Shown: piece after piece, positions 1 to 11,500 of the stretch
How the letters are laid out: the number at the start of each line of letters is the position of its first letter
How positions within the stretch are numbered: position 1 is the stretch's first letter
From: Anas platyrhynchos
Lineage: Eukaryota > Chordata > Aves > Anseriformes > Anatidae
DNA: 64,000 nt
Reading direction: 5' to 3'
Assembly (NCBI RefSeq): GCF_047663525.1
Contig: NC_092613.1
Location: 3,249,501 to 3,313,500 of the forward strand
Notes under the pieces: generated by a model
What the model was told of the DNA's origin: nothing
The model's input: only the letters and a program-made list of their open reading frames with translations
Database searches by the model: none
Position numbers and translations under genes: made by a program

Positions 1-3000
1 AAAAAAGGTATTTCTGCATATTTATTTAATTGAATGAGGAATTTAATAATAAAAAAAATCTTTTCCCAAAATAATAACTATGATGCAAGAAAGATGAAGC
101 AGATCAGCTGACAACCAGGAGCTTTCTGAGCTTAAGAAAGATAGAAACCCCTCACCACTGGCAGATGGAAATTCAGCTTGTTTACAAAGCCTCTATGACC
201 TTAATTTTCTTAAATGTGTGTTTTTCCTTCTTTAGATGGAAGACTGGGGCCTTCCAGAGCCCCCAGCTGCAAGAGCCCCCCTGCGCTGCAGGACCAGGTG
301 CCTCTCTCAGACACAACCCGCGCTGATGTCCCCATTGTGGGTGCACAGAGAGGGGCCGGGCAAGGCACCAGTTTGTTCTGGGGTCAGCCCTAGTGCCTGA
401 AAAATGACTTGGAAGCAGTTGCCAACATCCCAGGGGGAGCCACAAGGGGAGAGCATCACTGGGTTGTCTCTGGGATTAACTACCTCCTGCACCTCCCACC
501 CTTTAGCATCCGCAGGACCCTCCTTGAAGATGATTCTCACTTTTACACACTTCATCCACCGTGTCCCTTTGCTCTAGCAACCCAGGAGCATCAGGCTGAG
601 GGCACACGGCCATAGGTGGCTGTGGAATGAGCAGTTTTCACCCCATGCAGGGAAAGGGCATGGAAGGAGAGGCTCCTGTTCTGCTACACCCAGGGGTCTG
701 ACACCATCAGGAAGCTTGCATTGTTCCCAGATGGAGATGGAAGCCCCCACTGTGGGAATGCCACTGTTTGGGAGCTCAGTGCTGTGCATCCCCCAGTGCT
801 GCCGGCAGCTCCCCACATTCCTGCATGCTCCCAGGGAAGGGAGCTCTGAGCTGTGTGTCCTGCCTCGGCCCATCCTTGCTTTCTCAGGGAGGTGGCTGGG
901 AATCATGTCAGTGGATCTTTCAGTTAGGCCAGGGAATGCAGATGCAGGCAGGGAGGAAAAGTGGATTTACAGCAGCCTCCACGTAGGGCAGGCACCAGCA
1001 GCAGCTGTGCTCTGGGTCTGGAGGGTGGGCACCAGGGAAGGTTTCTCCTCTTCCAGAGACAGATCAGCTCCTGTGTCCAAATTCTGCACTTATGCCCCAT
1101 TTGGGTCCATAAAGAGGAAAGTGAAGGAGGGAGCGGGGGGAGGGGGAGAGACAGGGGAAGAAGAAAAAAACAGACTCGGATTTGGTGAATTCAAAATAAC
1201 ATTTAAACCATGGGGACTCTGCTGGTCCTTCCCTACCCCACCACCTTTGCTCCTTCTGCTGCTCCCAGGCAAGACCCCAGCAGCTCCTAAAGGAGAGGAG
1301 ATGATGCTCCCAGCCTCTGGAGATCCAGACCCAGGAAGGTCCAGCTTGCTCCAGCAAGATCAGAGCTAGGAAAAGGGAGAGCAAAGGGTCCAGGGCACAG
1401 AGGAATTGCAGGAGGTGGAATGCCGTTCTCTTGTTCAGGCTGTGAGATCTGAGCATCTGTTTGCAGCTCCCCATCCTCACAGACATGCACAGGGACAGGG
1501 AAACCTTGCACCAAGGGCTGGGCTTTTTTATGCAGATGGAGAGGCTGAAGCAGGGAAGGGATGGATCCAAGGTCACCCAGGGAGCCAGCGAGCCCAGGAA
1601 GGAGATGTGGAAGGACAGAGCAGACACCTCTCCCATCTTCCCTCTGTACCCTGCAAAGCCAAGCAGCAAAGGGGAGGAACTCGAGGTGCATGTCCCAGCT
1701 TTGAGGTCAAACCACAAGAAAAGTAGCTCCAGGACCCCGCCTGCCCCGTGCCACTGCCCAAGGCTGGGAGTGCAGCCCAGCTGGCAGCAGGATCACCTCT
1801 GCAAATGCTTCTCTTGTGAGGCATTGCAGTGCGGGCCTGTGGAGCCCCTTGGCTGCAAGAAACCAGGGGCAGGACCCTCCAGGCAACATCTAAACTCCAC
1901 TGAAAAGCCCCAGGAAGAGACTTTTGCCCCATAGGGAGACACCTCAGCTCTGACCTCCCCAGCCCTTCTCCAGGGGCTCTTCTGCAGTCTCCTTTAAGCA
2001 AACCTCCTGCCATGAGTAGAGGCCAGGAAGAACTGCCTCCATCTTAAAGCTATTCAGAGCCGAGGCTTGCTTACAAACCAGGAAATTCAGAGCTCCAGCT
2101 CGGATCTTCCTCTCCCGTGCTCATCCTCACTGGCTCCACAGGGAAGGTTTTTGCCATCTGGGCTCATTAGGGCTGCTCCCTCTCTCCTCTTCCTTAAACA
2201 ATCCCTGCTAATTAGCGCCAGGCTCTTGCCACCCCACGGAGACAACACACGGTGACTCAGTCACACCCAGCCACACTGCTCACAGTCCCACATCGCGGGG
2301 TCCCACGGTGCTCACCCCTCGCACCCACATGTGAGGAGGTGCAAAATTCAGACAGGGACCATGTGAGCACACACAACAGCACAGGGTAGCCGAGCACCAC
2401 ACACATGCGAGGAGATTTGCAGGAAAGCGGGCTTCCAGCCCCAGCAGACGTTCGTAAGCAGCTCAGCGGCACACACCAGCAACTTCCCTGCCGGAGGAGC
2501 GGGATACTCTGCGCCGTCCTTCCTGTGCAAACGTTCAGACCCACTTTAGCACCATGACACAGGATCGATTCACATTCACTGATGAATCAGAGCTGCCTCC
2601 GCTTCTGTCTTACACCTACCCAAGTGCCGTTCGACAGCCAGAGTGTCCAGATGTTATAAATAGTCCCCAGCTCCCTTAAAGGCATGCAGAGGGGTGGCTA
2701 CCATAGCCCGGCCACCACTTGCCACCTGCTCATCCTGGAGGTGGATGCGTTTCCTACAGCCCCCAGCTCTGGTCTCTTACCAGCAATGGCAGGCTGTGGT
2801 TCTGGTGCCACTCTTTTCTTCAGTGGATGCCAGAAACCCTCAGAAAGGGCAGTTTTGCAGATGGGTCATGAGACAGACACAACAACACCGGAGGAGGGGG
2901 AGCCTCAGCGCCTTGTTTGTCAGGAAGTGTATGAGCCCATTGATTCATCAGATTTGGTCTCCTTTCATGTCTCATTTGGTATCATGAAAACACACATCAG

Positions 3001-4400
3001 CTGCAGCAGTGTGACACCATATCAAAGCCAACCGTCATATGATTCCTTCAGGGCTCCACTAGGCTCACAAGATGATCTTTTTCCAGTTAGCTCTCAGTGA
3101 TCCCTCTTAACTCACCCAATCTGGCTGAAGGTCAGTGACTGAACCCAAAAGCAGCCCAGGTTTATTCTGAAAGGCAGCAAATGGGCACCATCCAAATCCC
3201 TCTGCAGTCTCTGCTCTGTAGTTCATGAAGCATCCATGTTTGTAAACAAACAAATCCAAATGCAACACAGGATGGGGTAAAATCCGAGCCCCTGCACCCA
3301 AGGCAATTGTTTAGTCTGGATGTGCGTAGGTCAGCGCCTGATCTGGGGTAAATTTAATCCTCATGACTCTCACCTGGCTTGGCTCTGCTCTGACTCCAGA
3401 TTCCCTGCTCTGTGCAAGCCTGAAGTGGCACTCGAGTCACTCTAGATTTAAACCAAACCCATTTGTTCCTATTGATTTCTGTGGAGCCATCTCTCCAATT
3501 TACCCTGGAGGACAGACAGACCCAAATTTTATTTCACTTCCGAGCAGCTGAGCTCCAATCAAGCCACCATCCAGCTTCCCTGACCTAGTCCCAACACCTC
3601 TAGAGAGAGATTCACAAGAAACTCTGCACCCTCCCGAGAATAGCTCAGCTGCCTGGCATCTCAGGTTTTTTCCTACCAAAACCAGAAATAGTTGCATCAG
3701 CTCCTGACGGATTCAAACCTCAGTTGCCTCTGACACAAGACAGGATCCAAGAAGCAGAACAATTTCATTTTCTGTGTCCTTTACAAAGAGCTGGGACCAG
3801 ATTTCTTGGCTGGTTTAAGCCCCACATTCCCAGAATGATGCAAATCTGCACCTGGTCGAGATGCCAGCCCAAAACACACACCTTTGGGAATCAGCAATGC
3901 AATAAATGCAGAGAAGCAAATAAGGACTCCCCACACCCAATTGCATGAAACCAGGACCCCAACCCTCATTTTTCTGCCCCAAAAGAATCCATCCAGATTC
4001 AGAAAGTACTTAAAAAAAAAAAAAAAAAAAGAGAGGGTAAATAAAGCCCAAACACTTTGGTGGCTGGGAATTAAATATTCATTGCAGCCAAATGCTTTCT
4101 CTTCTCCCAATGTTATTGTCAAGGTCAGCCTGGAAGCGGCATTTCTACCCACCCTCAGGCAGTGGCTTGGGGGGGAATAAGCCTCCCAACAACCCACAGC
4201 AGGTGCCTGGTGCCACCCCCCGGCACCGGAGTTACCCCCCCCCGCTTCCCCAGTTTGCCTCTAACGGTTCCCCCCAACCCTCGATGCCAGCAGCCGCAGG
4301 GCCATGCTCGATGCCTCCAGGCTCAGGCATCCCCCCCAGCTTCTCCCTGGGCACCTTCCCTCCCAAAAAAACCCCGACAGCTGGAGAGGGTTGGAGGTGG
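1..4400. other. Gene-free left end
   Basis: No coding exon with recognisable homology. It contains a perfect GCTAATTAGC palindrome at 2207-2216, an old repeat at 3465, and an A-run at 4011-4030. If the leftward gene proposed at 4455 is real, this would be its first intron. Confidence 0.6.
3465..3515 (+). repeat. Ancient amniote interspersed repeat (remnant)
   Basis: CCTATTGATTTCTGTGGAGC...CTCCAATTTACCCTGG resembles a repeat common in turtles and crocodilians (CATTGACTTCAATGGAGTTA...CTGATTTACACCAG). The match is from memory of that motif and the divergence is high. Confidence 0.4.
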
Positions 4401-5080
4401 GGAATTAAAGCAGCCAGCCGAGGGGCAGCGGGGCCCAGGGGGGAGCATCCTTACCTCTGCGCTGCGGCTGAAACCGACCCGGCGCCGCGGGAAGCGGAAC
4501 GAATTCCCGGCACAGATTGACCGGGGGGGCCCGGAGAAATTCACCGGGGTCCCCCCCCACGCCCGGGCGGCGGTGGGACCGGACACCTGCGAGGCCACCG
4601 TGGGAGCCGCCGCCGCCGCTGCCTCCGCACCCCGCGGCCGAGAGAAGCTGCGCGGCACCGGGCTGCTGCCGGCCGCCCCCCGCCGCCGCCCCGCGGATGC
4701 GCGCTCGGCTCGGCTCGGCCCCGCTTCCCCTTCGCTCGAGGGGAGGCAACTCCGCTCGGCTCGGGAAAAAAAAAATAATTAAAAAAAAAAAAAAGCACAC
4801 TAAAATAAATAAATAATGAGGGACACGCAGCCCCTGACGCAGGCTTGAGTCACCATGGCTGCACGTCAAAGCCGGGGTGGCGGGCCGGCCCCCCCACCTC
4901 TCCGAGGGGGCTCTTGCGTAAAAAAGAAAAAGAGAGCACCGGGTCCCGGCAGGAGAGGCGGGTTCACTTCTGCCCACCTTGGTGCTGCAGGGAAAGGCAC
5001 GACCTCCGTTGTAATGCCGAGAGGAGCAGCCCCGGCGGTGCTGTCCCGGTCGCCGCCGTGTCTCTGCCCCGGGGAGTGCT
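4400..5080 (-). promoter_or_regulatory. CpG island, candidate leftward promoter
   Basis: A strong CpG island (GCC-rich, many CG) containing a TGACGCA (4835-4841), a TGAGTCA AP-1 site (4846-4852) and an ACGTCA half-CRE (4863-4868). On the - strand a consensus splice donor, GCAGAG|GTAAGG, ends at 4455. A non-coding first exon from about 4740-4790 to 4455 read leftward would fit. In human the gene beyond ALX3 is SLC6A17 (UBL4B between is a mammalian retrogene), oriented as required here, so SLC6A17 is the first candidate. This is inference; no coding exon of it is in the window. Confidence 0.5.
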
Positions 5081-7202
5081 TCGAGGATGGGGGCACAGTG
5101 CTGTGACTCTGACCCGGGCACCACTTTGGGGTGGGAGGTGGGTTTTGGTCACCCCTCTCCTCCAAGGAGAACTTGGTGCGTGGGAGTCGTTGCTTTGCCT
5201 CAGACCACGCAGGGAGGGACGGCAGGAGGAGTGGTCAGGACCCGAATTCTGCTCCCCAAAACTCAGGTGCTCATCTGGAGCCCGTCTGTGGAAGGCAGCA
5301 ATGCTCAGGGCTCGCTCCAAGCCCAGTGGCACTCAGGGGCCACAGAGCCAGAGCTGGGCTCAGAGGACACCACGTCTTCTCCAGCTAAACTGGCTGCCTC
5401 TCACCCCAGAGCCCATCCCAGGAGCAGCACAGGCTGGAGCAGGGCTGAGCTGGGGGCTAAGTCACATTTGGGGATGAGGCAGCAGCACTTATTAGTCCAC
5501 CTTTAATGCTGAGAATGAAATTCTGCAAACAGAAGGGTCCCACCCAGTGATCCAATTCTCCCAGTCCATCTCCCAACTATCCATGGTGGGATATAGTGAC
5601 TCCAGGTATTTTATTAGGATGAAGACATAGATACATGCACCCAACCAGCTCTTTGGGACAACCAAACTTCAAATCCAGCGCCTTTCACAGGCTTAATTTA
5701 ACACAGTACTTTAGGCTCCTTTGATGCTGTAGCATGTCAAACAGAAAGCCCAGGCACACCTCTGGACATCAGCCCTCATCCTTTATTCAGTGCTGCAGAG
5801 AGACCAGCCATCAGAAAGCATCTAATTGGGTTCATCAGGAAGGCCAGAGGGCTGTTAGGTTGGTTTACTGGTGGGGAAAAGAAGTATTCAGTAGAGTTTA
5901 TTGCTTGTTCAGCACATGATGGAAATGATTAAGGTCTATGGGAAGTCCTGAAGACCCAAATTCAGCCCATCCAAACCCCACTGGTGTAGCCTAAACACTT
6001 TTCTCCAACTAGTGTGTTTCTGGTGCAGGGGTACTGGTACCAGTATCCATCTCCTGGAGTCTGTGAGAAACCCTGGCAGAAGGAAAAACACATTTGGAAG
6101 AGAGAAAAAACGTGGAGGATTCAGACCTCTAGCCCCAAGACATGCTCCCTCCAGCCCCTGGATTTCAATGGTTATACACTTTTCTGGCCTCTGGACCCAT
6201 TTCCCTTTCCAGCCTATTAGGCACAAAATGATCAATCCTCCCAAGTACTTGGGAGCTCAGCCAGCACCTGCACAGAGATCCAGCTCCTGAGAGCAATGGT
6301 TATAACTCTTCCTTCTGTCCCCCAGGAGAAGCAAGACCGTATACCTCATTAGATCTGCACCCTTACCCATCCCGGGCAGCAGCAAGGCAGAAGGGGCCTT
6401 GGTTTTTGCTGGTGTTTTACTACCGTGCAGAATCCCCAGTGCCTGCTCGCTGCAATGTCCCTGCACTTCTCACGAGGGCTGGTGCACCTTGGCGGAGGTG
6501 AGGAGGTTGGAGCTGAAGGTGCCACCCCAACGGCAGTGTGGCTTCTGCATGTCTGGATGACACCACGAGCCCCCTCCTATGGGGACATGCAGGGGACAGG
6601 CAATGGCTGAGACAGTGCCACCAGGTCAGGATGGTCCCCCAGCCCGGCCACCAGGCTTTCAGCTCTCTGCCTATCGGGGAACCCCAAAGCCATCAGGGTC
6701 CCGTCTGGGTGCCAGGTGACAGCCACACCCGTGCAGCTGTACCACAGCTCATCACACTCGCTGGGAAGAGCCTGGCAATGGGAAGAAAGGTCCCACTGCC
6801 TGCCGGTGAGAAGGAACCTTCCTGACTGCAGACAATGGGGATTTGTTTCCGCCTTCATGGGGCAATGGGTGCTGGCTTTGCTTGGCAGGGCTGGGGAAGG
6901 GGAGCGGCCAAGCCCAGGGCCACTTGCACCAGCAGCTACAGCTCTGCACAGCCAGAGGCTGAACGGAGGCAGATCAGATGATCTTAAGAAGGTCTGAGGC
7001 AAAGGAAAATCAAGCAACTCTAAGGAGCTCTGCACCAGCCATTCAGCTCTCTGACCTTGCACATCTTAGCGTGCCAAAGGAGAGAGGCTTGAGCCGGGAT
7101 CACGGAAGGTTCGATGACACCTCAAGGTGGGATAAACCCATGCCTGAGGATTTAAAGAAATCCCTTTAGCTGGCTACACAACCACCGAAATGAATTGCTG
7201 GT

Positions 7203-7240
7203 TGGTAAACTGAGGCAAAGAAAGGTTCCCCAGCTGGATC
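7203..7240 (+). repeat. MIR-like SINE remnant
   Basis: GGTAAACTGAGGCAAAGAAAG matches the MIR core (GGAAACTGAGGCACAGAGAGG) with a few changes. Only about 35 bp is recognisable. Confidence 0.5.
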
Positions 7241-8529
7241 AAAACTATAAAAAAAAAAATAATAATAATGACCAGGCCAGGCTGAATGTGGACTCATGAG
7301 CACACTCGGGACCAAATCAAGCAAAAATTTGACTTATTTCCAAGCCACATGATGCTGCCCAAGCTGTCACACTGTGGACGGTGCCAATGATGAGAGCAGA
7401 AGATGCCACAGGCAGAGGCAAGAAGCTCTGGCTCCGGCTGCGTTTGTCTCACTTTTCATAACAGCAGGGACCAGGCAGAGGCTGATCCAGAAACTCAGAC
7501 TCAGAAAAAAACCCAAAGCCCTGTACTTTTCCGCCGCCAGCCCAAGCAGCCAGCATGGGCGATGGGACAGGCTGGATGAAAGCGGAGCATGTGCATGAGT
7601 AATGTCTCTCCTGGAAGAGCAGTGCCCCGGAGAGCCAGCGAAGGGCTGATATCGCAGTCCAAGATAGACGCATTTCCATAAACGCTTGAGCAGCAGCCTA
7701 TAAATAACTGCCTGAATTTACCGCTGCTCTCATGTGACCCTGATCCCTGCATTTTCAGCTGCCATCTGTCACCATGGCAATGGCATCACAGGGCCACCAA
7801 CCATTCATTCATAAGACTGGCCCAGGGGAGGGGGCCTGGCACAGGGGAGGCACCGCCAAGCTGCTTTAAAGGATGAAAGTTGCAGATTCAGGGGAGGAAA
7901 AATACAGGAGGTTTAACAGGAGCATGTGACGACCGAGCAGCCCTCCCCACCAGGAATGCAGCACAGCCCGCATTTCCAAACCACCGTGGCGGGTGCGTGC
8001 TGCCGGCAGGCGGGAGCACCTGCAAAATGCAGAGGCAGAGCTATGGGAAGGGAGGGCTGACAGCTGAGCATGGACAGACAGACATCTGCAGGGAGCACAG
8101 GGATGAGTGACTCCCTCCCAGATTGGCCCCAGGAGCTTGGAGCACCACAAGGGTGCTGCCAGCATGGCAGTTTTTGCCCAAAGCGGGGTGCATACAGAGT
8201 GGATTAGTGGGGCAAGTGAGTGTGGAGCTGCTGGTATACTCAGAAGATGGTTTTCCACCTAAGCTGTCAAGCCAACCTATGTTCAAGTGATAATAATCTA
8301 AGGGGAAAATGCCCTCCAGTTTCTAAATATGTATTTGCCTGCAAAGCCACAGCCTGTCATGGCTCATTCATAGTCCAGCACTGCTAACACAGAGGGAAAG
8401 GGATGGAGCCTGGAAAGGAGCACCCGTCCTGGCTCAGAGCAGAGGAATTTCAAGCTCCTACGTGGTATTTTCCACCCAAGGATCCCAACTCATTTTGCAA
8501 AACGCAGCCTGCCTCGTAACGCTGTAGAC

Positions 8530-8570
8530 TGAAGGGACTTACTCAAGGTTCCAGGTACCACAGCTGAGAT
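8530..8570 (+). repeat. MIR-like SINE remnant
   Basis: CTGAAGGGACTTACTCAAGG followed by CCACAGCTGAG resembles the MIR segment GTGACTTGCCCAAGGTCACACAGCTAG. The copy is old and diverged. Confidence 0.4.
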
Positions 8571-11500
8571 CTGTCCTTCACCTCTCACGGAGAGGCTCAA
8601 ACACCTCTTAGAAAACGATGAGTTCCTCTACTACAGGAATTGGAGATGTTAGAATGTAAAAGGATGCGTCAGAGGTGCCAGGCATGGCTGTGATTTGTCC
8701 AAGTGTCATTATGGCAGGGCCAGCGCAGCCCCGGCAGTAGCAGGTGACATTTCCCCTTGGGTTTGTCCCTGCCCATCCCTGGGCAGGGGGGCACATTTGG
8801 ACCAGTGACTGTCGCACCTGGGCCAGCACAGGCATGGTGGCACTTCCAGGGCTCCCACACCCAGACCTCACACTTTTGCCATCCAAAAGCAGGCTGCTGA
8901 CCCTGCAGGGTGTTGTGTCCCTATACAAGGAATGAGTGCCAGGCAGCCCCAGCTGGAAACATCAAGAAACATGGCAGAAAAAATGACCTTTAGAAGAAAT
9001 AAATGCCATTTATTAGTGATCTCAATAAAACTTTCCCCCTGCCACTCTGTGCTCACCTGTTGGCCATTTTTCCCCAGGGCTGCAGATTGCTGGGGAGCTG
9101 GACTGACTCTTTTTGGCCTGGAGATCATGTCTGGAAAAAAAAAGGGGGGAGGGGGCAGGGGGGGAGAAAGGCAATAAGCCATGGCTGAGTGGAAGAAGGA
9201 AAGCACGCTGATTCACTCAGCCCCAGGGGAAAGGCATGCAGGGAATAAAGGGGACTGCACAATGGAAGGAAAAATAATAAACACCAGCACAGGCGCAGGA
9301 ATGAGAACCATGTCTCGCTGCCCCTGGGCGAATGCTCCTAGCAGCAGGACAACACTCTTTAAAGTGCTGCTGCTCCTGCTTTCTGGTCTTAATTTTCTTC
9401 ACATGCTTAGCCGCCATCGGATCCGATGCGGCCGAGTTTGCATTGTGCAACGGAGGGGGAATTTGTGAGTGCTGGGCCCGTCAGCGGCGCGTTGTCGGCA
9501 GCAGACGGTGGGTGGGGAGCTGCAGTTTCCCACCACCTTGGAGCATCGGGCTCATCTCCCAGGTGGTTTTGGTGGTCAGTTAAAGAGGGGCCTGGGATTG
9601 TAGCTGGGATCTGGGAGGGTTTGGGGGGCTTCTTCTGAAGCTCTGCTGCTGCTGCTGCTGCTTTCCACCCCAGCCCTCCAGTTGCCCCAGCAGTGTGTCT
9701 CTGATGGATTTGCAGTGGGGCAGGTCCCAGCTAGCCCCACAGGTGGGTTTATGGGGAGGTACCAGCACCCAGGCACTGTCCCTCGCACAAGCCCTCCCTC
9801 ATGGCCGGATCCAGCTCAGAGGCCACTCAGGGGATCTGGGACAGTCTCAGCAGTGCTTGTGGCTCCAGGACCCACAGGGTCCTTGGACTTTTTGTCCTTG
9901 GAAATGAAAACAAATCCCTTCAAAGGGCTGCTCAGCCTAAGATCTCCCAGCAAGGACGCTGCGGGTTGAATCCCCAAGGGAACAGAGACCTCAGCCTGCC
10001 TTTGGGCTGGCTCCTTTGAGAGGGGGCGTGTCCCCTTCCCAAATACCAAAGGACACCGTGTGAGAGGACACAGCCCAGAGGGGAGGGCATTTGCCATGGC
10101 TGTGCCCGATGCTGCAAAGACCACAATGTGTCTCATTCCTCCTACACTCATTTCAACCATGCAACCTGCCTGCCATGCGGAGCTAAAATTGCCCAGAAGT
10201 GTGGGGTTTACACCCCAGTGTGCATCCCCTGGGGGAAAAAAAAAAGAATGCCCTGAGCACAGCCCCTGCACCACCACCATCCAGCTGGACCTCATCTCCC
10301 CCAGCAGCTTGGCTCCTGGCACCCTCCCCTCCCAGCTAACGAGCAGCAGCCAGGTGCCACCCAGCGAGTCCCCACCAGTAGCTGCTGTCACCAGAAGTCA
10401 CCCAGGAACTGCCTGGGGCTGTGATGCCGTGGCTGGCGGGGAGCAGCTGGGAGTGAGCTGGCCACAGCCATTGCCACTGGTGTCCCTCCCCACTGTCCCC
10501 AGCCTGGCACAGCCACTCCTGGGTCATGGGGGGACCCAGGGAGTGGTGAAAGCAGAGCTGCCAGCTTCAGACGTTTCCCACCGCATCCTGCAGGTTCCCG
10601 CAGGGCTCCGTGCCTGGAGCCCGCCAGCTCGTGTCGCACCAGCTGTCGTGTGATTTTGCCCTGGGTGTATTTTAAGCGCTGCCTTTGACGTCATGCCTTC
10701 TTCCCCATCTCCCCGGGATACTGCTTTCTATATGTTTCTAGAAAAAATGGCCCCCAAATCTCACCTTCAGCTTCCCCCACTTGGGTTCTTCCTGCAGCAT
10801 CACCGACACACCGACCCTCTGTTTCCTGCATGCTGCACAGCCAGGTCACCCTTCAGCAGCTGAACAGAGATGGGGAGGAAAGAGGTGATATTTAATCTTT
10901 TGGGAGAACAAGGAAATGTGGAAAAACACAGGCTGAGGTGGCCTGTTCACCTAGCACTCAGACTCATGGCAGGAACAGTCCACTGGCCCCAAAGGGTGAA
11001 TGGGGAAGCTTCAGGAGATGGGGCTACCACACCCTGGTGGTGTTGGGTGTACCTTGCTCCAGCCTTGTTTTCAAAGCTGGATACAAGTGAAACATCCTCC
11101 CCACACCCCAACAAGCCCCATGAGGAGCCAGATCCCATCCCCTCCATCCCAGCCACCCTCCTAGACTGGCCCCAGCCCCAAATGAGCTGTGTCCTGTCCT
11201 GCCAAGGAGCAAGAGGGAAAGTCCCTGACCGCCTCCCATCCTGGATGGGAGCAGAATATGGTCATCTGGGGATGTGGAGGCAAGCAGGGATGGAGCAGTG
11301 TGGCCATTGCATTGTTCCAGCAGCTGGGACACCTTTCACAGCACTGCAGTGCAGGTACACGCTGAGCTTTTCGCTTGCACGTCTTGTCCCAGAAACAGCC
11401 TCTGGAGATCATCATCATCTGAACTGCAGGTCACCTCCCACCTGTGCTGTTTGGGTAGCACCATGAATGATGGAGAGCAGCACAGGACAAAGATCAGAGA

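Noticed and set aside
4855-5106. 83-codon frame with a CACCATGG start in the CpG island
   Set aside because: The Kozak match is good but the product is GC-driven low complexity with no recognisable domain; likely chance in CpG-island sequence.
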